Assembly (NCBI GenBank): GCA_021648365.1
Contig: JAKISY010000026.1
Span: forward strand, 1 to 48,215
Direction of reading: 5' to 3'
Source of the DNA: Verrucomicrobiales bacterium
GTDB lineage: Bacteria > Verrucomicrobiota > Verrucomicrobiia > Verrucomicrobiales > DEV007
DNA: 48,215 nucleotides
Made by a program: the position numbers and the translations under genes. Shown piece by piece: positions 24,584 through 33,262 of the stretch. The notes under the pieces are model-generated. The model saw only the letters and a list, made by a program, of their open reading frames with translations, did no database searches and had not been told where the DNA came from. Position 1 is the stretch's first letter. Each line of letters opens with the position of its first letter.

Positions 24584-25765
24584 TTAGAAAAAAAGCTTTT
24601 TGATAGAACTTGTCAGTTTTTTAGGCGTCACTTTTGACGCCGTAATCGTGTGGCAGTGATTGAATTTTGAAAAACGTTGAACGGTTTTAGAGAAGTGAAA
24701 CATGAAATGATCAAGATCGATTTTTGTTGACTCAAGGTGCAAATGAATGAGTTCAAAGTGACCTGTTTTTCGGTGGGCTTTGCAATCGACTCGACCGATC
24801 AGGTTGTCTTGATAGAGGATGGGTAAGCAGAAATAACCAATCTGGCGTTTGGCTTTGGGGGTGTAGCACTCCAAGCGGTAGTCGAAGGCAAATAATTGCT
24901 GCATTCGATCTCGATGAATGATGGCGTTATCGAAGGGGGATAAAAGCCGGACATTGTTGGTGGGTTGCCGCAGTTTCATCTCAAAGATGTCCGGTGGGGC
25001 ATACACTGGCGGCATGCACTCAATGGTGAATTTTCTAATTTCTCTGGCGGCTATTTTTTCTTGTAGAAGAGTATTCAGAGCCTTGCGCAGTGCAAGGCCA
25101 GATCTTAAATGAGTGAGTTGTTTGAGGGTGGTGAATCCATGGGCACTCAACGATGTGTTAAGCAAGTATTCGGCAAATTCCATTAGAGAAGGTTCGCGGG
25201 TATTGGTATCCTGTGGCAGCACCCTTTCGCTCAGGTCGTAAACCTTCTCCATACCATCGCGTCGCGTGATCATCAAATTTCCCTGCATGAAGAGTTTTTC
25301 TAGCGCGCGTTTGGCGGGTTTCCAGTTCCACCATTTGCCCTGTTTGGTGGTAGCTGATTTGAAATGCCGTGCTTTCAGTGGACCCTCGTTACGAATTCGC
25401 TCGCTGACATGGCGCAGGTATTTTTCATCGACCTCGGTGGAATAAGGTGACTCGCCGCGTTTGATCGCTGCCATTTGTGGTAAGACAAAACGATAATCGC
25501 GCATCGGCAGATAGGAGGCTGCGTGAGACCAATACTCAAAAGCTCGCCGCTCGCGCACTAGCTGATGAAGGTGATCCGGCTGGTAGTCGGGGATACGCGT
25601 CCAGAGGGTGTGATGATGCGCTCGTTCGATCACTGCCAAGGTGTCGATTTGGATGTAACCAAGGCGTTCCAATACAGCCAGGGTTGCCTGCCGACTTTTG
25701 CCAAAGGGGCGTGCTGTGGTAAGCCCTTGATGAGATAGGGCGATGCGGCGTAATGGTAGGAGCAT
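24584..25765 (-). CDS. Winged-helix DNA glycosylase (YcaQ/AlkX family)
   Basis: The 393-residue protein fits the HTH_42 family that includes YcaQ, which unhooks interstrand DNA crosslinks. Motifs are LGYIQIDTLAVIERAHHHTLWTRI (about 35-58), FEYWSHAASYLPM, the block LLSPFDNAIIHRDRMQQLFAFDYRLECYTP and QIGYFCLPIL. The QxD-type segment IQIDTL is where the catalytic residues lie. It belongs to the several alkylation/crosslink repair genes in this region. Confidence 0.9.
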   Translation of the reverse strand: MLLPLRRIALSHQGLTTARPFGKSRQATLAVLERLGYIQIDTLAVIERAHHHTLWTRIPDYQPDHLHQLVRERRAFEYWSHAASYLPMRDYRFVLPQMAAIKRGESPYSTEVDEKYLRHVSERIRNEGPLKARHFKSATTKQGKWWNWKPAKRALEKLFMQGNLMITRRDGMEKVYDLSERVLPQDTNTREPSLMEFAEYLLNTSLSAHGFTTLKQLTHLRSGLALRKALNTLLQEKIAAREIRKFTIECMPPVYAPPDIFEMKLRQPTNNVRLLSPFDNAIIHRDRMQQLFAFDYRLECYTPKAKRQIGYFCLPILYQDNLIGRVDCKAHRKTGHFELIHLHLESTKIDLDHFMFHFSKTVQRFSKFNHCHTITASKVTPKKLTSSIKKLFF

Positions 25766-25803
25766 GGGTTGGATGTAAAATTTGTTAGGTGAAGTTCCAT
25801 TAA

Positions 25804-25840
25804 AAAAGAACCGTACGCGGAGACGCAGAGATTTTTTTGG
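25804..25840. repeat. Degenerate AACCG...ACGCAGA intergenic motif (second copy)
   Basis: A short stretch upstream of the YcaQ-family gene resembles the motif at 15567-15604: an AACCGTACG core followed by GACGCAGAGA and a T run. It does not encode a peptide of note. Confidence 0.25.
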
Positions 25841-25881
25841 TAGGTATCGGCGGTATTTTTAATTTCCCCCTGCGGTAGGTT

Positions 25882-26292
25882 TTAATAAGAGCCAAGATCA
25901 GAGTGAGTCTGCACACGCATGGTTTTGCCTAGGCGTTCGATGCGATCCTGAAGATCCGAGGGCAGCACGGCGATGACTTTGCCCATCGCGGAGCGGGTGG
26001 CTTCCCGCATGGCGGCATCGGTCATGCTTTCGCTCAGCAGGCCGCCTGTCACCAAGGCCAATGCTTCGTGAGGTGAAAACATCACCGGAGGCAGATGGTA
26101 GTTGCTCTTTGATAGGCTGTAACCGACGCCTGCTTCTCCAACAACAGGCACACCCGCTTCAGCGAGAGCAACAAGGTCGCGATAGACGGTGCGTTCGGCG
26201 ATGCTAAAATGCTCGGCTAGCTGGGCAGCAGTGATCACGCGGCGTGATTGTAGCAACATCACTATGGCGAGTAGGCGGTCGGTGCGATTCAT
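25882..26292 (-). CDS. YafY-family HTH regulator lacking the WYL half
   Basis: This 136-residue protein begins with the winged HTH_11 domain of DeoR/YafY-type regulators (MNRTDRLLAIVMLLQSRR, AAQLAEHFSIAERTVYRDL, then GYSLSKSNYHLPPVMFS). It continues only to residue 136, whereas family members run to 230-320 residues with a WYL ligand domain. No WYL motif is found downstream. The start codon overlaps the last base of the upstream AlkZ-related gene's stop (TAATG), so translation is coupled. It may act as a short DNA-binding protein or be a truncated remnant. Confidence 0.8.
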   Translation of the reverse strand: MNRTDRLLAIVMLLQSRRVITAAQLAEHFSIAERTVYRDLVALAEAGVPVVGEAGVGYSLSKSNYHLPPVMFSPHEALALVTGGLLSESMTDAAMREATRSAMGKVIAVLPSDLQDRIERLGKTMRVQTHSDLGSY

Positions 26293-26855
26293 TAGTCTTC
26301 CTCTTCCTCTGGGAGCAAATACTGATCACCAAAGGGCAGCCAGGTGTCTCTTTTGATTTCGGGGGCGTTGCTGCGGACGATGTTGAGAGTGGTTTGCAGT
26401 TCGACGATGGCGGTGTTGATGCGTGACTTACTGATGTCTCCATCGGGGGAAATCGCGCGGCGCAGTTCGGCGCTGGTATGGGGTTCGGTTCTGATCAATG
26501 AAAACAGCTCGCGGGCGAGCGGTTTGCAGGTGGAGACGGGACGGTGATGAGCAGGGTAGTGGGTTTGCTGCAAGTAGTCCAGACACATCAGCATCGCAAG
26601 CCCTCCAGGTAGTTTACCGTAGAAAATTTCGTCAGGGAAGTGGGCGGGCAGTTCGTTTTTCCAGACCCAGATGGCTTCCACTTTTTCGCCCCAACCTTTC
26701 TGGCCAGCGGGCGGCTGTTCTGGTAAATCCACAGCGTCCCAAAGGCTAGGCAGGTCGGATTTTTCGGAGCCGAAGATGAGGCAGGTTGTTACTTCGAGCA
26801 CATAGTCGTAAGCTTGCTCGATGGTTTTGATTTTAACGGAGGGAGAAGCTTTCAT
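26292..26855 (-). CDS. AlkZ-related protein
   Basis: The 187-residue protein matches the small family labelled AlkZ-related. Landmarks are TIEQAYDYVLEVTTCLIFGS, LPSLWDAVDLPEQ, GWGEKVEAIWVWKNELP, IFYGKLPGGLAML, HYPAHHRPV, and a winged-helix end with ELQTTLNIVRSN and RDTWLPFGDQYLL. AlkZ enzymes are glycosylases for bulky or crosslinked bases, but this short relative has not been assigned a reaction that I know of. It is translationally coupled to the YafY-like gene. Confidence 0.75.
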   Translation of the reverse strand: MKASPSVKIKTIEQAYDYVLEVTTCLIFGSEKSDLPSLWDAVDLPEQPPAGQKGWGEKVEAIWVWKNELPAHFPDEIFYGKLPGGLAMLMCLDYLQQTHYPAHHRPVSTCKPLARELFSLIRTEPHTSAELRRAISPDGDISKSRINTAIVELQTTLNIVRSNAPEIKRDTWLPFGDQYLLPEEEED

Positions 26856-27017
26856 GCGGATGGTATTATGTCATTGGGAGTGGTTCAAACAAGCTGAAAA
26901 TAATTGCCCTTTTTATGAATACGGGTAACACGTTGTTAAGGGGTCGTTTTTTTAAATAAGTAGAGTTCAGGATTGCAAGTTTCCCCATTAATCGGCATTC
27001 TTTTATCTTAATTAAGG

Positions 27018-28047
27018 ATGTCCGATTATTTGAAACACATAGAAAATGAGCTTCCAGTGCCAAAGCCCGAGAAGTCAGCACCGCTCGCGCTCGATCTGTT
27101 TGCAGGCTGTGGTGGCTTGGCTCTGGGATTTGAGGCAGTAGGATTTAGGACAATAGGATACGAGATGCTTCAGGATGCCTGCGATTCATATGCTGCCAAT
27201 TTGGCACGGGCATTGTCATAATGAGCACCTCACCGATAAAACAGATTTTCGGATGAAATACGATATCATCATCGGGGGGCCACCTTGCCAACCGTTTAGC
27301 GTTGGAGGTTTGCAACTTGGTATTGATGACCCTCGTGATGGATTCCCCGCATTTCTTTCTGCGGTAGAGAGGATTCGCCCGAAACTCGCCATTTTTGAAA
27401 ATGTCAGAGGAATGCTTTACAAGGGGCGGTCTTATCTTGAGGAGATTGTCGATTACCTTGAAAAGTTGGGGTACCGAGTAGAAATCGAGTTTCTTAAGGC
27501 GGTGAATTTTGGAGTCCCCCAGAATAGGGAAAGGCTTTTCGTGGTTGCACATAAAGGCGTGTGGAAATCTCCGGTTCCTGATCAACTGAGACCGTTCACG
27601 GCTGGGGATGCTGTGGGTGATTTGCTTAAAACACTCCCACCTTGCCCTAAATTTTTGACTGCGAGTATGGATAAATATGTTGCTAAGTATGAAAAGGCTT
27701 CTTACTGCGCTCGTCCTCGTGATCTGCATTTGGATAGACCGTCCAGAACTGTAACTTGTCGGAATCTCAATGGTGCAACGGGAGATATGATGAGGGTTCT
27801 ACTTAAAGATGGTCGAAGGAGGCGTTTGACGGTTCGTGAGGGCGCGAGACTACAGAGTTTTCCCGATTGGTTTGAATTTTCGGGTGCGGAAGGCAGTCAG
27901 TATAATCAAGTAGGAAATGCGGTTCCTCCACTGTTGGCAAAGTCGGTAGCGAAAGCAGCATTTTGTTGTTTGAATGGCCCAACTTTATCTCCCTCCGAGA
28001 TAAGAAAATCGAGGGTGCCGAGGTTAAAACAGGAATCCTTATTTTGA
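27018..28047 (+). pseudogene. C5 cytosine DNA methyltransferase, frameshifted
   Basis: Two frames together make one m5C methyltransferase. The first (27018-27221) has the SAM motif LALDLFAGCGGLALGFEAVG. The second (to 28047) has the catalytic loop GGPPCQPFS (motif IV), FENVRGM (VI), NFGVPQNRERLFVV (VIII), a target domain and YNQVGNAVPPLLAKSVA (X). A one-base shift near 27200 separates AANL from HGHCHNEHL. Without the indel it would be about 345 residues, normal for the family. It may be inactivated, or the indel may be a sequencing error. The restriction-like tail next door suggests it was the modification half of a type II system. Confidence 0.85.
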
Positions 28048-28276
28048 TTCAGCGAACCCGATAGAACGCCTTCGGCATCTCAACTTGGAAAAACTCAGTT
28101 CAGAATGCCCTCTAGGAAAAATATATGTCAGTGCATTCTTAGATAGAGAATCATTCAGGCCGTGGATTGCCGATTTGAGTTGGGAAACTGAAGTTTGGTT
28201 AGCGTCCGACCCAGCTCATATGATTCATTTTAATGGTCATAAGTTTCTTGGACCCTATGATGCGGAAGAGGACTGA
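28028..28276 (+). pseudogene. C-terminal remnant of a possible restriction endonuclease
   Basis: The frame is open from 28028, inside the end of the methyltransferase gene, to a stop at 28276. It carries IERLRHLNLEKLS, GKIYVSAFLDRESFRPWIAD and TEVWLASDPAHMIHFNG, a globular-looking tail with no plausible ATG. A TTG at 28085 could start only a 63-residue peptide. Its place straight after a cytosine methyltransferase is where the partner endonuclease would be. I infer a remnant; the nuclease family cannot be named. Confidence 0.45.
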
Positions 28277-28391
28277 CGTAAAGTTCAGGCTGGGGTTGAT
28301 CTAGGAGGTTTTCTATTTACTCAAGAAGTCTTTCAAAGGGTGTGATACGCAACGCTTACTATAAAACGTAAAAAACTGTAAATCATTGAAA

Positions 28392-29201
28392 ATGAGCTTG
28401 AGCGAAATAAGGGGGTCTTACTTGGAGGCTTTGAACTTGAGTGAGGGTGATGGAGAATTGGAGTTCATTCGGCAGCTGCAAAGTCGGCATTTAGCAAGAT
28501 TTAGTTTTAATAGCTTGGCGGTTGTTCTGTCAGAGGATATTCCGTTAGACAGTGAGTCTCTTCACAAAAAAATCGTGCAAGAGGGGCGGGGCGGCTATTG
28601 TTTTGAGCATAATAAGCTCACCTATGATGTGTTATTTGAAATGGGCTTTGATGTGAGAATCCTCTTGGCTCGTGTGGTTTATAAGAATGGGGGAGAGGTG
28701 CCAAAAACACACCGAGTGACCTTGCTCAAGCTGGGTGAAAATCGGTATATTGTGGATACAGGCTTTGGTCAATTTGGCTCGCGGTTCCCTGTAAGTTTAA
28801 CCTCTGGAGTAGAGCAGGGAGAGGGGGCGGAGCGTTATCGTGTGGTGAGGGATTCCAATAATGAGTATGCGCTGCAAATTTTTCAGAAAGATGATTTTGT
28901 CACGCTTTATACTTTTGATTTGGCGCGGCATATAGAATCGGATTGTTTGTTGGGTCACTTTTACTCACATCGACATGAGCAGGCGGTGTTTGTAAATAAT
29001 CTGGTGGTATGTCGAAAAGATGCCAACTGCATTCGCTCTTTGCGCAATGGAGAATTTCATCGCATTCAGGAGGGGGCGACGGAAGTTGTGATGATTGACG
29101 GGGCTAGCATTTTGCAAAAACTTCTAACTGAAGAGTTTGGATTGAGTGTGAATTCGAGTGAGGCGGAGTTTCTTTATGGTAAGTTCTCGTGCGGGGAATG
29201 A
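28392..29201 (+). CDS. Arylamine N-acetyltransferase
   Basis: The ATG at 28392 gives 269 residues; a TTG 6 bases upstream is the alternative. The NAT catalytic triad is visible: Cys70 in GRGGYCFEHN, His107 in KTHRV and Asp122 in YIVDTGFG. These enzymes transfer acetyl groups from acetyl-CoA to arylamines, hydrazines and related substrates. The length is normal and the gene stands alone. Confidence 0.92.
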   Translation: MSLSEIRGSYLEALNLSEGDGELEFIRQLQSRHLARFSFNSLAVVLSEDIPLDSESLHKKIVQEGRGGYCFEHNKLTYDVLFEMGFDVRILLARVVYKNGGEVPKTHRVTLLKLGENRYIVDTGFGQFGSRFPVSLTSGVEQGEGAERYRVVRDSNNEYALQIFQKDDFVTLYTFDLARHIESDCLLGHFYSHRHEQAVFVNNLVVCRKDANCIRSLRNGEFHRIQEGATEVVMIDGASILQKLLTEEFGLSVNSSEAEFLYGKFSCGE

Positions 29202-29391
29202 GGGCAGGGATTGTGGGTTTTTGGGGGAGGGGGGATGGAGAGTAAATAAGGTGTCTGCGGATCGAGGTTGATGGTTTCGAAATTTGATTTTGTGAAAAAA
29301 ATGAAAGAAAAAACATACTTGTTAAATTTTCGGTAGCTGGGTGGCTTTGCTTGATGGTTACTAGTGATGTAATTCAAAAAAACAAAATATT

Positions 29392-30177
29392 ATGAACCAA
29401 CACGAAAGTTTTTTAAATCTGCATCATCAAGATTCACCGTTGCTGCTAGGCAATGTTTGGAATGCTCATAGTGCCCAAATTTTTCAAGATTTGGGCTTCA
29501 AAGCGGTAGGCACATCAAGTGCAGCAATCGCATCAACTCTGGGATACGAGGATGGGGAGAATATGCCCTTTGATGATCTCTTGAGGATTGTAGCGAATAT
29601 TCAATCAAAAATCGACATCCCTTTGACTGTGGATATTGAAAGTGGTTACGCTAGTGACGTCACTCAAATTGTGCATAACATTGAGAATCTTTGCAAACTA
29701 GGAGTTGTGGGGATCAATTTGGAAGACTCGGTGGTAGGTGGAAAAAGAGAACTTGTTGATGCTGCAGAGTTTGCTGAGAAGCTTTTGAGAATCAAAGCGA
29801 ATTTGCGTCAAAATGACATTAACGTGTTCATTAATGTGCGCACGGATCCTTACGTGGTAGGGTTGGAGGATGCTTATGCTGAGGCGGTGAAAAGGTCGCA
29901 GCTTTATTCTGAAAGTGGAGTGGATGGGATTTTTGTGCCAGCAATCATCAATGAAAGTGAAATAAGAGGTGTCGTTGAATCTACGCAACTGCCTATAAAT
30001 GTAATGTGTATGCCCGATTTACCTTGTTTTCAGACTTTGGGTAAACTTGGAGTCAAACGAGTCAGTATGGGGCCGTTCATATATAACGATTCAATTTCCA
30101 ACATGCAAGATTCTATCAAGACGGTCGTGGATGAACAATCCTTCGAAATTTTATTTCCAAAACAGCTTAAAGAATGA
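29392..30177 (+). CDS. Isocitrate lyase/PEP mutase family protein
   Basis: This 261-residue TIM-barrel enzyme has the family signatures LLGNVWNAHSAQIFQDLGFKA, GTSSAAIASTLGYEDGE, the metal-site VDIESGYASD (about 78-87) and GVVGINLEDSV. It lacks the KRCGH active-site loop of true isocitrate lyase, so it is more like carboxyphosphonoenolpyruvate mutase or oxaloacetate-type lyases. Its stop overlaps the Ada start by 4 bp (ATGA), so it heads a three-gene operon with ada and alkA. Its role there is unclear. Confidence 0.88.
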   Translation: MNQHESFLNLHHQDSPLLLGNVWNAHSAQIFQDLGFKAVGTSSAAIASTLGYEDGENMPFDDLLRIVANIQSKIDIPLTVDIESGYASDVTQIVHNIENLCKLGVVGINLEDSVVGGKRELVDAAEFAEKLLRIKANLRQNDINVFINVRTDPYVVGLEDAYAEAVKRSQLYSESGVDGIFVPAIINESEIRGVVESTQLPINVMCMPDLPCFQTLGKLGVKRVSMGPFIYNDSISNMQDSIKTVVDEQSFEILFPKQLKE

Positions 30178-31223
30178 AGCAGCAGATGTTATTTGAAGAT
30201 AAATATCGTATCCTTGGAACTAAAAATACCGAGTATGACGGCATCTTTGTGACGGCGGTAAAAACAACTGGAATTTTTTGCCGTCCGTCTTGTCGTGCAA
30301 GAATCCCTAAAGCTGAGAATGTTACTTTTTACGATACGGCGCAAGAAGCTTTGGAGAATGGATTTCGGCCGTGCAAGATTTGCAAGCCTATGCAGATGAT
30401 TGGGAATACGCCGGCTTATATCGAGGGCATCATCGCGGAGTTACAGAAATATCCTCATGAGAAAATCAGTGACTCTGACCTTAAAAGGAAAGGTCATGAA
30501 CCTCATACGATCAGGCGTTGGTTCAAAAAGAATTATGGGGTAACTTTTCATCAGTTTCAGCGAATGGTGAGAATCAACTACGCGTTCACCCATATCAAAA
30601 AAGGAGAGTCGGTTACATTTTCGGCTTTTGAAAGCGGGTATGATTCACTGAGTGGTTTTAATGAAAGCTACCGCTCGATTTTTGGCGATTCAGCGAGCAA
30701 ATCTAAGCACAGGATGGTGGTCAATACGCTGAGATTCAGTTCGCCAATCGGTAGCCTGATCGCTTGTGCCAGTGAAACGGGTATTTGTTTCCTCGGCTTT
30801 GTCGGACAGGAAAAGCTGGAAGAGAATGTCGCTGCTATCCAGAAGGAACTGGCCGCGGTGATGATTCCTGGGCTGAACCCTCATTTGAATCAGGTTAGGA
30901 AAGAAGTGGGTGAATATTTCAAAGGAAGTCGAACCCGTTTTTCCGTGCCATTGCATATGATCGGTACAGATTTCAGGAAGCAGGTTTGGAACGAGTTGCT
31001 GAATATACCCTATGGCAAAACGTGCTCGTATAGCGAACAGGCTGTGGCTATGAATCATGGAAAAGCCGTGCGCGCTGTGGCGTCGGCAAACGCCATGAAC
31101 AAAATCAGTATCATCATTCCGTGTCATAGGGTGATTGGATCTAGAGGTGAACTTTCTGGGTATGCAGGAGGGTTGCCAAAAAAACAGTGGTTGTTGGATT
31201 TGGAGAAAGGTAATTTGAGGTGA
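30174..31223 (+). CDS. ada: Ada: methylphosphotriester sensor and O6-alkylguanine-DNA methyltransferase
   Basis: The 349-residue protein has the full Ada layout. The N-terminal zinc domain has Cys36, Cys40, Cys67 and Cys70; Cys36 is the methyl acceptor in CRPSC. An AraC-type DNA-binding part follows (about 90-175; FHQFQRMVRINYA, GYDSLSGFNESYR). The C-terminal methyltransferase has the active Cys317 in IIPCHRVIGSRG. It repairs methylated DNA irreversibly and, once methylated at Cys36, activates alkylation-response genes. The overlapping upstream gene and alkA 18 bp downstream are likely in its regulon. Confidence 0.95.
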   Translation: MKQQMLFEDKYRILGTKNTEYDGIFVTAVKTTGIFCRPSCRARIPKAENVTFYDTAQEALENGFRPCKICKPMQMIGNTPAYIEGIIAELQKYPHEKISDSDLKRKGHEPHTIRRWFKKNYGVTFHQFQRMVRINYAFTHIKKGESVTFSAFESGYDSLSGFNESYRSIFGDSASKSKHRMVVNTLRFSSPIGSLIACASETGICFLGFVGQEKLEENVAAIQKELAAVMIPGLNPHLNQVRKEVGEYFKGSRTRFSVPLHMIGTDFRKQVWNELLNIPYGKTCSYSEQAVAMNHGKAVRAVASANAMNKISIIIPCHRVIGSRGELSGYAGGLPKKQWLLDLEKGNLR

Positions 31224-31241
31224 AGGCGGAGCTAATCAAAT

Positions 31242-32138
31242 ATGAACAAAACTGTTAACATCACTATTCCGATACCGGATAAGGTTTCATTTAAAGAAAC
31301 GCTGACATTTTTAGATCGGGGGTTTGATGAATGTTTGTATTTTGTGTCAGGTGGTGCCGTATCGAGGTTGCTTACGTTTCCAGATGGTGACGGAATTATA
31401 AGGATCTCGCAGAAAGCGGATGTTTTGCAGGTAGAGCTGGAAAAACATCAGGTGAGTGATGGCGATCTGGAGCGCGCGAGGGTTTTTGTGACGGAATGGT
31501 TCGACCTGAATCGGAATATCGATCCTTTTTACAAATTGCTGAGGGAGCATGCCGTTCTGAGTCATTTTGTGAAAGACTACTACGGCAGTAGGTTGGTGGG
31601 AATCCCTGATTTATATGAGGCGATTTGCTGGGCTATCATTGGTCAACAGATCAACCTCACGTTTGCGCATAAGGTGAAGAGGTCTTTGGTAGAAGAATAC
31701 GGCGAGCAGAAAATTTTGGCAGGCCGAGTTTATTACGCCTTTCCAACACCAGAGGTGCTGGCGAAAGCGTGCAGGGTGAAGTTGAGGGAGTTGAAGCTTT
31801 CTAGGCAAAAAATTGAATACTTACTCATCATCAGTAAAATTTTTGCTGATGGTGGAATGAGTAAATCGATTCTGAGAGCTTGTGAGTCTAAGCAGGAAAA
31901 AATAGCTAAGCTGACGGAGATCAAGGGGATTGGCTTATGGACAGCCAATTATGTGTTGATGAAATCCATGGCTGAGATGTCCTGCATCACCTATGGGGAT
32001 GCGGGTCTGAATAAAGCGGTGAACGGGCTTTTTTATACTGGCAGTAAACCTGGGAAAGATGTGATAGATGAGATTTTCAAAGATTTTGCTGGTTGGGAGT
32101 CGTATTTAAACTTTTACCTTTGGCGTTCATTGGAGTGA
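31242..32138 (+). CDS. alkA: DNA-3-methyladenine glycosylase II
   Basis: This 298-residue HhH-GPD glycosylase has the helix-hairpin-helix TEIKGIGLWTANYVLM (about 225-240) and the catalytic Asp253 in YGDAGLNKAV. It removes alkylated bases, giving abasic sites. The N-terminal part (1-110) matches the AlkA_N fold. It sits 18 bp after ada, forming an alkylation-repair operon with the ICL-family gene. Confidence 0.94.
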   Translation: MNKTVNITIPIPDKVSFKETLTFLDRGFDECLYFVSGGAVSRLLTFPDGDGIIRISQKADVLQVELEKHQVSDGDLERARVFVTEWFDLNRNIDPFYKLLREHAVLSHFVKDYYGSRLVGIPDLYEAICWAIIGQQINLTFAHKVKRSLVEEYGEQKILAGRVYYAFPTPEVLAKACRVKLRELKLSRQKIEYLLIISKIFADGGMSKSILRACESKQEKIAKLTEIKGIGLWTANYVLMKSMAEMSCITYGDAGLNKAVNGLFYTGSKPGKDVIDEIFKDFAGWESYLNFYLWRSLE

Positions 32139-32207
32139 TTTGTGAACACAAAAAAAAGTAATGTTGGGCTTACGGTTGAACGATAAGGTCCTAAGTGTCA
32201 CAATTTT

Positions 32208-32300
32208 CAGACCATCGTTATGCCCTTTCTGGGCAGGGTCATTTTTTCACATCAGCCCCACGGCGATGCCGTGGTCTGTCACCTTCAACCCCTTCGGGGT
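32208..32300. repeat. REP-like block of palindromes
   Basis: Three tight hairpins lie together: GCCC/GGGC (32222-32234), CCACGGCGATGCCGTGG (32258-32274) and ACCCCTTCGGGGT (32288-32300). A longer-range pair encloses the first two: CAGACCA (32208-32214) with TGGTCTG (32272-32278). It matches the look of repetitive extragenic palindromes found in many bacteria. The surrounding stretch 32139-32540 holds no gene that I recognise. The first hairpin may also terminate the ada-alkA operon. Confidence 0.55.
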
Positions 32301-32540
32301 AAATCTCTTTCACTTGCCCCCTTGCAGGAAGAAGCTGATTGTATTCGATTTGAACCGAATCCCTCGTCCGTGCGGGCAGATAGGTGGAGCTAATAGTTGC
32401 TTCTGTCGTGAAGATTGACGGGCTATACAAAAGGGGAGGTATTTTGTAATCGCCAGAGATAGGTGTTTGCTACAATGTGGAATCGACATAATTGTAAAAG
32501 CGCCGAACGGAATTCGGCTGTAACTATAAGCAATCAAATA

Positions 32541-33098
32541 ATGAAAACTAAAATCAATCAATTCATGAAAAATCGAATCTCAGGACTGGCGGTGTGTTTC
32601 GCTACAGTTTTACTTTTCAGCCTTGTATCGACACAAGCTGCCCCGGAGGAAGCATTGAATCCGGAAACCGTCGCTGCGGTGGAGAAATTCATGACCACCA
32701 TGAAAGTGAAAGAAAACATGGCGCCTGCCTTGGAGGGGGTGAAAAACATGCAGATGGCGATGCTGGATCAGCAAGGACTCAGCGAAGAAGAAAAAATTTC
32801 TGCAAAGAAAATAATGGAAGTTTCAATGGGAGAAGTCGAAAAAATGCTGTCTTGGGAGAATATTGGGGCAATGATGGTGAGAGTTTACGCTAAGGTATTC
32901 ACGACAGAAGAAGTCAACGACTTGATCAAATTGTTCGAGACACCAGCTGGTCAGGTTTATGTCAACAAACAGATGGAGCTGCAGCAGGCTTCGATGCAAG
33001 AAATGCAAAAAATCATGATCGATATCATGCCCAAAATTCAAGCGAAAACCAAAGAGGCAGTTAAACAAGCCATGGAGCAGGAAGCCGAGAAAAAGTGA
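32541..33098 (+). CDS. Secreted DUF2059 protein
   Basis: The start at 32541 (MKTKINQFMKNRIS) gives 185 residues with a signal peptide (cleavage near TQAAPEE). The longer frame from 32463 adds a non-signal-like stretch. The DUF2059 block is YAKVFTTEEVNDLIKLFETP, then AGQVYVNKQMELQQASMQEM near the end, an all-helical periplasmic fold. Function is unknown. The protein is Met-, Gln- and Glu-rich. Confidence 0.85.
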   Translation: MKTKINQFMKNRISGLAVCFATVLLFSLVSTQAAPEEALNPETVAAVEKFMTTMKVKENMAPALEGVKNMQMAMLDQQGLSEEEKISAKKIMEVSMGEVEKMLSWENIGAMMVRVYAKVFTTEEVNDLIKLFETPAGQVYVNKQMELQQASMQEMQKIMIDIMPKIQAKTKEAVKQAMEQEAEKK

Positions 33099-33262
33099 TA
33101 TTTTAAGAGAACGGTATCGAACAGTTGAGTTGGATGCCGTTCTGTTAACAAATGATGAAGTTATTCAACTGAGCTTCTGCAAAATCAACCACAGGGGCAT
33201 CGCTGCTATGCTCATGTGATGAGGTGTTTTGATGGAAGAGGGGGGAGTAATAAAGGGGCGAT

